Assembly (NCBI RefSeq): GCF_002117935.1
Contig: NZ_BDJE01000047.1
Location: 116,501-180,500, forward strand
DNA length: 64,000 nt
Reading direction: 5' to 3'
DNA from: Nocardioides sp. PD653-B2
GTDB lineage: Bacteria; Actinomycetota; Actinomycetes; Propionibacteriales; Nocardioidaceae
Positions 50,149 through 57,877 of the stretch are shown here, piece by piece. Each line of letters begins with the position of its first letter. Within the stretch, counting starts at the first letter, position 1. The notes under the pieces are model-generated. The model was given only the letters and a program-made list of their open reading frames with translations, ran no database searches and was not told the DNA's origin. Both the position numbers and the translations under genes were made by a program.

Positions 50149-50508
50149 TCAGTACACCAGCGCCTGCACGTCCGGCGCGAGCACTTCCTCGATGTAGGCC
50201 GCAGCTCCCGCGATGCGAACACCGGCCAGCACGTCGTCCTCGGTGATCTCGCGGCGCGCCGCGCACTGCGTGCACACCGTGACCCGACCACCCGCGAGCA
50301 CCGCCGCGACCAGGTCCGCGGCCGGCGCGGCCTGGGGCAGCGCGACGTCCGCCCGGCCCGGTACGCCGAACCACGCGCCCTCGCCGGTCAGCCACAGGCT
50401 GACGTCAGCGCCCGCGCTCAGCGCGGTGGCGGCGACGGTGAGACCCTGGTTGGCGCGCTCGGGGTCGTCGGCTCCGCAGGTGACCTTGACGACGAGTGGG
50501 CGAGGCAT
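50149..50508 (-). CDS. DsrE/DsrF-like family protein
   Basis: 119 residues. VVKVTCGADDPERANQGLTVAATALSAGADVSLWLTGEGAW is the start of the DsrE fold (beta strand, phosphate-like loop, helix). VTVCTQCAARREI supplies a C-x-x-C in the position where DsrE proteins carry their sulfur-relay cysteine. It may act in sulfur transfer or redox sensing. TAGCGT sits exactly 6 nt before the ATG and no ribosome site is seen. It precedes the coiled-coil gene in the same direction (43 nt), possibly in the same regulon. Confidence 0.85.
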   Translation of the reverse strand: MPRPLVVKVTCGADDPERANQGLTVAATALSAGADVSLWLTGEGAWFGVPGRADVALPQAAPAADLVAAVLAGGRVTVCTQCAARREITEDDVLAGVRIAGAAAYIEEVLAPDVQALVY

Positions 50509-50819
50509 GAGGTCACGCTACTGATCCTTGTTCTGCTCATAGGCGGGGTGTCCTCGCGGCGACCATGGAAACGGTCAGGCAGAGGCGACGACTGACAGCG
50601 CCGCGGCGACTAGTCCTAGTTGAGCGGTCGTAGCGTTCTCGGGGTAGCCGCGTGAATGAAGTAAGAGAATGCGTCATGCACGAGCAGCCGATTGTGCGGA
50701 GCCAACAGATCACGGCGGACACTCGTTCCCTCTGATTGCTCAATTGCTGTTCTGGAATCGCCGGCCGCCTCTCATCACACGGCAGGTATCGCATCGTCTC
50801 GGCGGGGTAGGGTCCGGCC

Positions 50820-50912
50820 ATGGTCGGCGATAGCGAGCGTCTCGTGTGGCTGATCTTGGGTGCCCTCGTAGCGGCGACGCTGATCTACATCGTCTGGGCA
50901 GTCGCGCGCTGA
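50820..50912 (+). CDS. Micro-membrane protein, 30 aa
   Basis: Starts MVGDSERLVWLILGALVAA and ends VWAVAR: a single membrane helix with an acidic outside/N-terminus and an arginine at the end. TAGGGT lies exactly 6 nt before the ATG, the same leaderless arrangement as at neighbouring genes, which supports it being a real gene. From 50521 to 50807 I see no gene. Function unknown; small single-helix proteins often regulate membrane enzymes. Confidence 0.6.
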   Translation: MVGDSERLVWLILGALVAATLIYIVWAVAR

Positions 50913-50934
50913 GAGCGCCGTAGGATCGCCAACC

Positions 50935-51759
50935 ATGTCTCTCCGTCAGCGGATCGCGACATCGCCCATGGCTCGTGTCGCCGCATTCCCGGGCCGCGCT
51001 CGGATGGTCGCTCGGCATGACGTAGGCGTACTCCGCAACTCTGCGCGATGGCTGGTGAAGTCTCGAGAGCACACGAACTTCACCTATGACCTGCAGCCAC
51101 TCAACCGCGAGCACCTCGCATGGTGGGTGGCCAACGCTGCAGGTACGCCTGTCTCTGTCGTGCGGGACTACATCGACGAGGCTGACCACGACGCCGATCT
51201 GATCGAGCACGTCCTCGCCGCCACTCGAGTTAGCGATCGGCGCGGACTGGCCGACGACGAGGTTCGCCTCGGGAAACGGCTCGGCTGGTATGCCCTCGTC
51301 CGGGCGATGCGCCCAAGTCACGTCGTGGAGACAGGGACCGACAAAGGTCTCGGTTCCGTCGTGCTCGCTGCTGCGCTTCTGCGCAATGGCTCCGGACGCC
51401 TGACCACGGTCGACGTGAACAGCGCCTCGGGCTACCTCATCACCGGGAGGTACGCCGCCGTGACGGACAGGGTCGTCGGCGATTCGTTGGCCGTGCTCGC
51501 CGAACTGGTAGCGCCAGTCGACCTCTTCCTTCACGACAGCCTGCACACGCGTGAGCACGAGTATGCGGAGTTCGAGGCTGTCGAAGAGCGGCTCGCCCGT
51601 GGGGCGGTGGTCCTCAGCGACAACTCCCACGTGACGGATGCGCTGCCGTCGTGGGCTGAGAAGACGGGGCGCAGCTTCACGTACTGGCATGAGTGGCCGG
51701 CGAGTCACTGGTACCCAGGATCGGGGATCGGGCTCGCCCAGTTCGTGGCGCCGGAGTAG
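50935..51759 (+). CDS. Class I SAM-dependent methyltransferase (Methyltransf_24-like)
   Basis: 274 residues. After an N-terminal helical region, motif I appears as VVETGTDKGLGSVVLAAAL (SAM-binding glycine loop), then TVDVNSASG (acidic residue for ribose) and LFLHDSLHTREHEYAEFEAV, typical of the cephalosporin-hydroxylase/Methyltransf_24 group. The target is unknown. Codon third-position GC is visibly lower than in neighbours (many A/T-ending codons), which hints at acquisition. A TAGGAT box lies 8 nt before the ATG. Confidence 0.82.
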   Translation: MSLRQRIATSPMARVAAFPGRARMVARHDVGVLRNSARWLVKSREHTNFTYDLQPLNREHLAWWVANAAGTPVSVVRDYIDEADHDADLIEHVLAATRVSDRRGLADDEVRLGKRLGWYALVRAMRPSHVVETGTDKGLGSVVLAAALLRNGSGRLTTVDVNSASGYLITGRYAAVTDRVVGDSLAVLAELVAPVDLFLHDSLHTREHEYAEFEAVEERLARGAVVLSDNSHVTDALPSWAEKTGRSFTYWHEWPASHWYPGSGIGLAQFVAPE

Positions 51760-52144
51760 AGCCCGTCGACTTCGTCCGGGTCGTCTGGTCGGCGCACGGG
51801 CCGGTCACGCACGCGTGGTGAGTGAGCACGTTGCAGTTGGAACCGGAGTTGAGGAGCACCCTGCAGCCGGTCAGATCGAGGGTCGTGCCTGACCTGAGCC
51901 ACGGCGGCACGAGCTCGCATGTCGTGCTGGGCCTGCCCCGAACTATTCCCACGTCGCATGCGTCGAGGGCGGTGAGGACTGCCTGACTGCGACAGTGTCG
52001 TCTGTGCCGTTACTCGCCGGGAGCTGGACGACGGCACCCTCTGTCGAGGCAGTGGGCTGTCCAGGAGGGGGCCTCCAGACAACCACCCGGACGTCGAGCG
52101 TGAGGTGACCCTCGCGACGAGTGGGCCAGGCGTGCCGCCCACCC
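51760..52144. other. 385-nt gap, possible decayed gene fragment
   Basis: No intact gene was recognised. A minus-strand frame across 51750-51900 reads LDLTGCRVLLNSGSNCNV, which resembles a rung of a parallel beta-helix or secreted protein, but it has no start region, domain or ribosome site and may be chance. Confidence 0.3.
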
Positions 52145-52156
52145 TAGAGTGAGCCC

Positions 52157-52651
52157 ATGCCGTTCGAGCTCCCCGAGAACCTCCACCCCGACTGCGGACC
52201 CGTGGCCTGGCTGCTGGGTCGATGGGGCGGTCGCGGCCACGGCGACTACCCGACGATCGAGCCGTTCCAATACGGCCAGGAGCTCGTGTTCACCCACGAC
52301 GGGCGCCCGTTCTTCCACTACTTCTCGCGCGCGTGGATCGTCGACGAGGAGGGCGAGGTGGTCCGCGAGGCCGCCCAGGAGGCCGGCTTCCTGCGCTGCC
52401 AGCCCGGCGGCAAGGTCGAGCTCCTCCTGAGCCACAACACCGGCTTCGTGGAGATCTGGCACGGCGAGGCCGGCGACGGCAAGCTCGAGCTGGTCACCGA
52501 CGCGGTCGCGCGCACCGAGACCGCCAAGGAGTACACCGCCGGCAAGCGCCTCTACGGCAACGTCGAGGGCGACCTGCTCTACGCCTACGACATGGCCGCG
52601 ATGGGCCAGACCCTCCAGCCGCACCTGTGGGCGCGGCTGATCCGGCTGTGA
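52157..52651 (+). CDS. Nitrobindin / FABP-like heme-binding beta-barrel protein
   Basis: 164 residues. The LLGRWGGRGHGDYP segment carries the GxWxGxGxGxYP family signature, and PHLWARL at the C-terminus supplies the probable axial heme ligand, His156. Members (e.g. mycobacterial Rv2717c) bind ferric heme and isomerise peroxynitrite to nitrate. TAGAGT lies exactly 6 nt before the ATG, with no ribosome site. It is followed 10 nt later by a Fur-type regulator and ygfZ, making a conserved actinobacterial cluster. Confidence 0.92.
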   Translation: MPFELPENLHPDCGPVAWLLGRWGGRGHGDYPTIEPFQYGQELVFTHDGRPFFHYFSRAWIVDEEGEVVREAAQEAGFLRCQPGGKVELLLSHNTGFVEIWHGEAGDGKLELVTDAVARTETAKEYTAGKRLYGNVEGDLLYAYDMAAMGQTLQPHLWARLIRL

Positions 52652-52661
52652 GGTCGCGCCC

Positions 52662-53093
52662 GTGAGTGACGAGCTCGCCCAGCGCCTGCGCAAGGAGGGC
52701 TACCGGCTCACCCCCCAGCGGCAGTTCGTCCTGCGCGCTGTCGAGAAGCTCGGCCACGCGACGCCCGACGAGGTGTACGCCGAGGTCCGCTCGCAGTCCA
52801 GCGCGGTCAACGTCTCCACGGTCTACCGGACCCTCGAGGTGCTCGAGGAGCTCGGCCTGGTCCGCCACGCGCACCTCTCCGACCGCGCCCCGACGTACCA
52901 CTCCGTCACCGACCACGAGCACTTCCACCTGGTCTGCCGGAATTGCCACACCGTCATCTCGGTTGACCCTGATGTGGTCGCCCCGCTCGCCGAGCGGCTC
53001 GAGCGCGAGCAGGGCTTCGTGATCGACATCGGTCACCTGGCCGTCTTCGGACACTGCGTCGAGTGTCGACCCACGGATGAGGAGAACCCATGA
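52662..53093 (+). CDS. Fur-family metal-dependent transcriptional regulator
   Basis: 143 residues. Winged helix: RLTPQRQFVLRAVEKLGHATPDEVYAEV and VSTVYRTLEVLEELGLV. The metal-binding motif HEHFHLVCRNCH and a second CVEC pair provide the structural zinc site (two CXXC). Fur, Zur and PerR cannot be separated from this alone; the HxHFHxxCxxC pattern suits Zur or Fur. GTG start. Its stop overlaps ygfZ by 4 nt, so it is co-translated with the Fe-S assembly factor, hinting at iron-linked control. Confidence 0.92.
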   Translation: MSDELAQRLRKEGYRLTPQRQFVLRAVEKLGHATPDEVYAEVRSQSSAVNVSTVYRTLEVLEELGLVRHAHLSDRAPTYHSVTDHEHFHLVCRNCHTVISVDPDVVAPLAERLEREQGFVIDIGHLAVFGHCVECRPTDEENP

Positions 53094-54040
53094 GGAGCCC
53101 GTTGCTGGACCTGCCCGGGGCTGTGGCCGCGGACGGGATCGACCGCGACGTGGCGGCGCACTACGGCTCGTTCAACGGCGAGCAGCGCACGCTGGAGGCG
53201 GGCGAGGGCTTCGTCGACCTCTCCCACCGCGACGTGGTCCGCGTCTCCGGGCCCGACCGCCTCACCTGGCTGCACTCGCTGACGTCCCAGCACTTCGAGT
53301 CCCTCGCCCCGAAGGTCTGGACCGGCGCACTGATCCTGAGCCCGAACGGCCACGTCGAGCACGCGTTCTACGGCTACGACGACGGTGAGTCGTTCACCGC
53401 CCACACCGAGCCCGGCGCCGCCGCCGCGCTGGTGGCGTTCCTCGACCGGATGCGCTTCATGATGCGCGTCGAGGTCGGCGAGGTCACCGACGAGCTCGCC
53501 GTCGCCTGGCGCCCGTCGGCCGCGGCCGACGGCCCGTACGCCGGCTACGAGTTCGTGCCGCGCGACCGGCTCACCGCGTACGCCGAAGCCGCCGGCCCGG
53601 CCGGCGGGCTGTGGGCGTTCGAGGCGCTGCGCATCGCCCGGGGCGAGCCGCGCCTCGGGCTGGACACCGACCACCGCACGATCCCCAACGAGGCGGGTTG
53701 GATTGGTCCGGCCGTCCACCTCGACAAGGGCTGCTACCGCGGCCAGGAGACGGTCGCCCGCGTGCACACCCTGGGCCGGCCGCCGCGGCGCCTGACGCTG
53801 CTCCACCTCGACGGCTCCGAGAACCGTCTCCCGCCGGTCGGCGCCGACCTGCTCCAGGGCGACAAGGTCGTCGGGTTCGTCGGCACGTCCGCGCGCCACC
53901 ACGAGCTCGGCCCGATCGCGCTGGCGATGGTCAAGCGCAACGTGCCGCTCGACATCGAGCTGACGGTCGACGGCATGCCCGTCGCCCAGGAGGTCCTGGT
54001 CGATCCCGAGGTCGGGCTGCACGTGCGCCCGCTGCGCTGA
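53090..54040 (+). CDS. ygfZ: Folate-binding protein YgfZ/GcvT-like, Fe-S cluster assembly factor
   Basis: 316 residues. The signature K-G-C-Y-x-G-Q-E is present (LDKGCYRGQETVARVHTLG), including the redox-active cysteine required by YgfZ. The N-terminal GcvT fold begins FVDLSHRDVVRVSGPDRLTWLHSL. It assists repair or assembly of certain Fe-S proteins with tetrahydrofolate. Coupled to the Fur gene by an ATGA overlap. Confidence 0.93.
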   Translation: MRSPLLDLPGAVAADGIDRDVAAHYGSFNGEQRTLEAGEGFVDLSHRDVVRVSGPDRLTWLHSLTSQHFESLAPKVWTGALILSPNGHVEHAFYGYDDGESFTAHTEPGAAAALVAFLDRMRFMMRVEVGEVTDELAVAWRPSAAADGPYAGYEFVPRDRLTAYAEAAGPAGGLWAFEALRIARGEPRLGLDTDHRTIPNEAGWIGPAVHLDKGCYRGQETVARVHTLGRPPRRLTLLHLDGSENRLPPVGADLLQGDKVVGFVGTSARHHELGPIALAMVKRNVPLDIELTVDGMPVAQEVLVDPEVGLHVRPLR

Positions 54041-54046
54041 CGCGCC

Positions 54047-54136
54047 TCAGCGGCGCATGATCGCCACGCCGGCCCACACCACGAGCACCAGGCCGACGAC
54101 GAAGACCGCGACCTCCACCAGTCCGATTCCGAACAT
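54047..54136 (-). CDS. Micro-membrane protein, 29 aa, downstream of mshD
   Basis: Starts MFGIGLVEVAVFVVGLV and ends AGVAIMRR: a single membrane helix with positive charges at the C-terminal cytoplasmic edge. A good AGGAG ribosome site lies 6 nt upstream of its ATG and only 12 nt separate it from the mshD stop, so it would be the second gene of that transcript. It is missed by length cut-offs. Function unknown. Confidence 0.6.
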   Translation of the reverse strand: MFGIGLVEVAVFVVGLVLVVWAGVAIMRR

Positions 54137-54148
54137 GTGCGTCTCCTG

Positions 54149-54955
54149 TCAGCGTCGATACATGACGTGCGTGTCCGCGGCGTCGTGCCTGAAGCCGAGG
54201 CCCGAGTAGACAGCGATCGCGGGCTCGTTGTCGGACTCGACGTACAACAAGACCTCGTGTACCCCCTGGTCCGCCAAGTGATGCAACCCCGCGAGCGTCA
54301 GCAGCTTGCCGAGGCCGCGGCCCTGCGCGGTGGGGTCGATGCCGACGACGTACACCTCGCCGAGCTCGGGTGAGTGCTGCTTGGTCCAGTGGAAGCCGAG
54401 CAGCGCCTCGCCGTCGGTCGCGACCAGCAGGCCGGCCGGGTCGAACCACGGCTCGGCCATTCGCTCGGCTAGCTCGGCGGCGTCCATCGCGCCCTGCTCG
54501 GGGTGGTGGGCGAAGGCGGCGGCGTTGATGCGCACGATCTCGTCGGCGTCGTCCGGCCGGTAGCCGCGCACGGTCAGGTCGGCGGGTACGACGAGGGGCG
54601 GCAGCGGGTCCGCGGTCGGACGCCTCATCACCCGCAGCTCGCGCACCCGCTCGAAGCCGTGTGTCGCGGCCAGCCGCGCGGCGGCCGGGTGGTCGCCGTG
54701 CGACCAGGCGCTCAGCTCGCCGTCGGTGTCCGCCGTCGCGACCTCCAGGAGTGCCCGCCCCAGACCCCGACCACGCGCGTCGGGATGCACGACGAGCGAG
54801 AGCTCGCTGCCGATGAGCAGCGCGAACCCGCCGTCGCGCGTCCACGTCTGCACCGAGTCGGGGTGGTTGCGCAGTGCGCGCCGGGTCGCCTCGTCGAGGG
54901 GGTCCGTGCCGTCTGCTTCTCCCGCGGCCGCGGCGATGGTCTCGATCGTGTCCAC
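54149..54955 (-). CDS. mshD: Mycothiol synthase (acetyl-CoA:Cys-GlcN-Ins acetyltransferase)
   Basis: 268 residues with two tandem GNAT domains, as in MshD. Motif A is present in both: VVHPDARGRGLGRALLEVA in the first and VVGIDPTAQGRGLGKLLTLAG in the second, with ESDNEPAIAVYSGLGF at the end. It performs the last step of mycothiol biosynthesis, acetylating the cysteinyl amine. The GTG start has TAAGGT exactly 6 nt upstream and no ribosome site. Presence of this gene confirms an actinobacterial host. Confidence 0.95.
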   Translation of the reverse strand: MDTIETIAAAAGEADGTDPLDEATRRALRNHPDSVQTWTRDGGFALLIGSELSLVVHPDARGRGLGRALLEVATADTDGELSAWSHGDHPAAARLAATHGFERVRELRVMRRPTADPLPPLVVPADLTVRGYRPDDADEIVRINAAAFAHHPEQGAMDAAELAERMAEPWFDPAGLLVATDGEALLGFHWTKQHSPELGEVYVVGIDPTAQGRGLGKLLTLAGLHHLADQGVHEVLLYVESDNEPAIAVYSGLGFRHDAADTHVMYRR

Positions 54956-55071
54956 GGCCCCACCTTAGAGACCGCCCGTCACGCAATGTTCACAGGCGAA
55001 TACTCGGATCCCGGCCCCTCGTCGGCGCCAGGTGAGTAGCCTGCCGACTACTTCATTCGGGGGACACCAGC

Positions 55072-55206
55072 ATGGCTCATCGCCGCAGGAAGAGGCTCGA
55101 CCCCGTGGTCGAGAGACAACTGAAGGTCGCCATCCAGTGGATCGGTCTCACGGTGCTGACCCTGGTCGCGCTCTACTTCGTGATCAGGGCGCTCCGGATG
55201 CCGTGA
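55072..55206 (+). CDS. Small basic membrane protein, 44 aa
   Basis: A basic N-terminus (MAHRRRKRLDPVVERQL) is followed by one membrane helix (WIGLTVLTLVALYFVI) and RALRMP. GGGGGAC lies upstream of the ATG. Its last 23 nt overlap the 3' end of the convergent dtd gene. No family was recognised; topology is probably N-terminus inside by the positive-inside rule. Confidence 0.6.
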   Translation: MAHRRRKRLDPVVERQLKVAIQWIGLTVLTLVALYFVIRALRMP

Positions 55207-55636
55207 CCGGCTCCTTGTCGAGGAGCAGCGTGACGGGCCCGTCGTTGACGGACTCGACCCTCATGTCGGCGCCGAACACGCCGCGCGCGACACGTGCGCC
55301 GAGCCGCTCGAGCTCCGCGCAGACGGCGTCGTACGCCGGCTCGCTGACGGTCCCCGGTGCTGCGGCCTGCCACGTCGGCCGTCGGCCCTTGCGCGCGTCG
55401 CCGTACAACGTGAACTGGCTGACCACGAGGACAGGAGCACCGGTCTCCGAGGCGGACTGCTCGTCGCGCAGCAGCCGGAGCTCCCAGACCTTGCGCGCCA
55501 TCCAGCGGATCTCGTCGTCGCCGTCGCCATGGGTCACCCCCAGGTAGACCAACAGTCCCGGCTCGTCGATCGCGCCGACGACGACGTCGTCGACGGTGAC
55601 GCTCGCCCGCAGGACACGGTGGATGACGGCTCGCAC
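55184..55636 (-). CDS. dtd: D-aminoacyl-tRNA deacylase
   Basis: 150 residues, the normal size. VSQFTLYGDARKGRRPTW contains the conserved SQFTLY active-site motif and NDGPVTLLLD corresponds to the NxGPVT cross-subunit motif, the pair that forms the chiral proofreading site. It removes D-amino acids (and glycine) from mischarged tRNA. The GTG at 55636 is chosen because MRAVIQRV-type sequence (VRAVIHRVLRASV) is the conserved start; an apparent upstream extension is repeat-derived. Confidence 0.95.
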   Translation of the reverse strand: MRAVIHRVLRASVTVDDVVVGAIDEPGLLVYLGVTHGDGDDEIRWMARKVWELRLLRDEQSASETGAPVLVVSQFTLYGDARKGRRPTWQAAAPGTVSEPAYDAVCAELERLGARVARGVFGADMRVESVNDGPVTLLLDKEPVTASGAP

Positions 55637-55653
55637 GGAAGCAGTCTCGCGCA

Positions 55654-55866
55654 GGTGGTTTCGAGACGGTTGCTGCGCAACCTCCTCAACCACCGGGACT
55701 GCCGGTTGCTGCGCAACCTCCTCAACCACTCCGGCCCGCTGGTTGAGGAGGGACGAAGTCCCGTCTCGAAACCCGGTGAGCCGAGCGCGGTCCTGGGTCG
55801 AGGTTGCCTATCGGGGGTGCCGGGCAAGCGCGCGCCTTGCTGCGCAACCTCCTCGACCACGCCGGG
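55654..55866. repeat. Cluster of four GGTTGAGGAGG...GTCTCGAAACC repeats
   Basis: Unit 1 (minus, 55654-55695) and unit 3 (plus, 55740-55774) include both the TTGAGGAGG and GTCTCGAAACC ends. Units 2 (55704-55730) and 4 (55837-55860) are minus-oriented half copies. Full units carry an internal GGTTGC-GCA-GCAACC palindrome. The cluster fills the gap between dtd and the BKACE gene. Confidence 0.85.
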
Positions 55867-55890
55867 ATCTCGGTCTGGCACGATGCGGCT

Positions 55891-56724
55891 GTGCCAACGA
55901 CGTCACACACCCACACCATGATCACGGTCGCGCCGACCGGGGCGGAGACCTCCAAGGACGACTGCCCGCAGCTGCCGACCACGCTCGAGGAGCTCGTCCG
56001 GACCGCGCAGGAGTGCGAGGCGGCGGGCGCGGCGATGATCCACGTGCACATCCGCGACGCTGACCACCGCCCGACCCTCGACCAGACCCGCCTGCGCGAC
56101 ACGGTCCAGGCGCTGCGCGAGTCGACCGGCCTGATCGTCCAGCTGTCCACCGGCGGCTCGGTCCACGACCCCCTGTCGCAGCGTCTCGAGGTGCTCGACG
56201 CCCAACCCGACTCGTGCAGCCTGACGATGGGGACGACGAACTTCGGTGACGACGTCTTCTCCAACCCGTGGCCCTTCGTCTGTGAGCTCTACCAGCTGAG
56301 CCAGGAGCGGCAGGTCGTCCCCGAGTTCGAGCTCTTCGACCTCGGCCACGTGCACGCCCTGCAGCGGCTGCTCGACACCTACGGCCTCCCGTACGGCGAG
56401 AAGGTGCACTGCGACTTCGTGATGGGTGTGCCCGGGGGGATGCCCGGCACGACCCCCGCCCTGGTCGCCGGTGTCGCCCTGCTGCCGCCCGAGGTCACCA
56501 GCTGGTCGGCCACCGGCATCGGCCGCAGCACGCTGTCGGTGGCGCTGGCGGCGCTCTCGATGGGCGGTCACCTCCGCGTCGGCATGGAGGACGTGCTCAC
56601 CCTCGCGAAGGGGGTGCCGGTGGAGCGCAACGCCCAGCTCGTGGAGCGGGCGGCGGTGCTGGCCACCTCGGTGCAGCGGCCGCCGATGCCGGTCGCGGCG
56701 GCCCGGTCCCTTCTCGGTCTGTGA
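55891..56724 (+). CDS. BKACE family protein (beta-keto acid cleavage / KCE-type)
   Basis: 277 residues, TIM-barrel fold. HVHIRD holds the two histidines that bind Zn2+, and STGG, MGTTNFG and E-F-E-L-F-D further motifs match the 3-keto-5-aminohexanoate cleavage enzyme family. BKACE enzymes condense beta-keto acids with acetyl-CoA; no lysine-degradation genes are nearby, so the substrate is unknown. The start is taken as GTG 55891, just before THTHTMITVAPTGAE; a longer frame upstream would be made of repeat sequence and is unlikely. Confidence 0.85.
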   Translation: MPTTSHTHTMITVAPTGAETSKDDCPQLPTTLEELVRTAQECEAAGAAMIHVHIRDADHRPTLDQTRLRDTVQALRESTGLIVQLSTGGSVHDPLSQRLEVLDAQPDSCSLTMGTTNFGDDVFSNPWPFVCELYQLSQERQVVPEFELFDLGHVHALQRLLDTYGLPYGEKVHCDFVMGVPGGMPGTTPALVAGVALLPPEVTSWSATGIGRSTLSVALAALSMGGHLRVGMEDVLTLAKGVPVERNAQLVERAAVLATSVQRPPMPVAAARSLLGL

Positions 56725-56816
56725 CACGCCGCGGAGGGGTTCGGCCCGTTCTTCCTGTAGCCTGCCGAGAACGACGAAGCGGCTCTCAGCCGCACGCCTA
56801 CATGGGGAGTTCGACG

Positions 56817-57212
56817 ATGAAGACCATGACTGCCGCCTTGGTAGCCGCTGCCCTGCTCATCCCGGGCACGGCCTCGAGCGCGTTCGCCGGGCCGGGCGAC
56901 GGCTACCCCGGCACCATCCCGACCGAGAGCACCACCAAGGCGCCCGACAAGGTCGACCAGGGTGAGAAGTTCAAGGTCAAGGCCAAGGTCGACGTCGCCT
57001 CCGATGGCTCGCCGTGCAAGGGACGCTACGTCCTGAGGGTCACCGACGGCGACCACGTCAAGAAGAAGGTCTCCAAGACCGGCGGCGACAGTCACGCCTT
57101 CTCCCTCAAGCTCGGCACGAAGGGCACCTGGACCATCAAGCTGCGCTTCATCCCGGCCGACAACAGCCCGTGCAAGGGCTCGCACGACGTCACCACGGTC
57201 AAGGTCGTCTGA
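56817..57212 (+). CDS. Small secreted protein, paralog 1
   Basis: 131 residues with signal peptide cleaved after ASSAFA. The mature protein starts GPGDGYPGTIPTESTTKAP, then a Lys-rich beta-type domain (EKFKVKAKV...TWTIKLRFIPADNSPCKGSH). Two PC(K)G motifs give two cysteines, likely one disulfide. The layout suggests a single Ig-like beta sandwich of about 85 residues. It shares the frame GYPG.IPT...PCKGSH with the gene 174 nt downstream, so it is a tandem duplicate. Family and function unknown. Confidence 0.75.
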   Translation: MKTMTAALVAAALLIPGTASSAFAGPGDGYPGTIPTESTTKAPDKVDQGEKFKVKAKVDVASDGSPCKGRYVLRVTDGDHVKKKVSKTGGDSHAFSLKLGTKGTWTIKLRFIPADNSPCKGSHDVTTVKVV

Positions 57213-57385
57213 GACTGAGCTACCCGTCGAGGCCCGCGCCGCAGGTGGGGGCCTCGGCCCAGTTTGCAGCCACATCGGCGTCGAGACCGGTGCAGATGTG
57301 CCCAAATGGGCAGTCCCCAAATCCCGGATGCTGTGATTGACTGGTCGTTCATCGGACAGGTCACACCGCATCCCTGGGGGACGCC

Positions 57386-57784
57386 ATGAAGAAGCTCGCC
57401 GCCGGACTGATCGCGTCGGCGTTGCTGGTGCCGGGCACCGCGACGACGGCGTTCGCCGGGCCCCACGACGGATACCCGGGCTACATCCCGACCCAGTCGA
57501 GTTCGTCGGTGCCCAAGCACGCCGAGCCCGGCAAGCCGTTCAAGGTCAAGGCGAAGCTCGGCGTGTCGTCCAACGGCCAGCCGTGCCAGGGCACGTTCGT
57601 GATGAAGGTCCACAAGGCCGGAGGCGACGTCTTCCGGAAGAACAAGGACACCGATGGCGACAACAAGACCTTCACCGTCACGCTCGACAAGCCGGGCAAG
57701 TACTTCATCAAGATCCGCTTCATCCCGGCGTTCCGGAGCCCGTGCAAGGGCTCGCACACGATCAAGTCGCTGACGGTCAGCTGA
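57386..57784 (+). CDS. Small secreted protein, paralog 2
   Basis: 132 residues. Signal peptide, then GPHDGYPGYIPTQSSSSVP, a variable Ser/Pro stretch and PFKVKAKLGVSSNGQPCQG...KYFIKIRFIPAFRSPCKGSHTIKS. It is roughly half identical to paralog 1 with both cysteines conserved. GGGGGAC ribosome site. A strong terminator hairpin follows. As in paralog 1, GYPG.IPT after the signal suggests a fixed N-terminal motif of the mature form. Confidence 0.75.
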   Translation: MKKLAAGLIASALLVPGTATTAFAGPHDGYPGYIPTQSSSSVPKHAEPGKPFKVKAKLGVSSNGQPCQGTFVMKVHKAGGDVFRKNKDTDGDNKTFTVTLDKPGKYFIKIRFIPAFRSPCKGSHTIKSLTVS

Positions 57785-57796
57785 CCCCGACCGTTC

Positions 57797-57831
57797 GAAG
57801 GCCCTTGAAGCCGAGCGCTTCGAGGGCCTTC
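57797..57831 (+). terminator. Terminator after the secreted paralogs
   Basis: A 15-bp stem (one G.U) with a 5-nt loop, GAAGGCCCTTGAAGC pairing with GCTTCGAGGGCCTTC, begins 13 nt after the stop; TTTT follows. Confidence 0.85.
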
Positions 57832-57877
57832 GTCATGTTTTCACCCTGGCCGGGTGACGACCTCTAGGCTGGTCGGC

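Noticed and set aside
51677..51952. 91-residue minus-strand frame after the methyltransferase gene
   Set aside because: One beta-helix-like phrase but no domain, start signal or consistent codon bias; overlaps the 3' end of the methyltransferase.
55804..55890. N-terminal extension of the BKACE protein (…ARALLRNLLDHAG…)
   Set aside because: The extension is encoded by a half copy of the dispersed repeat; family similarity starts only after 55891.
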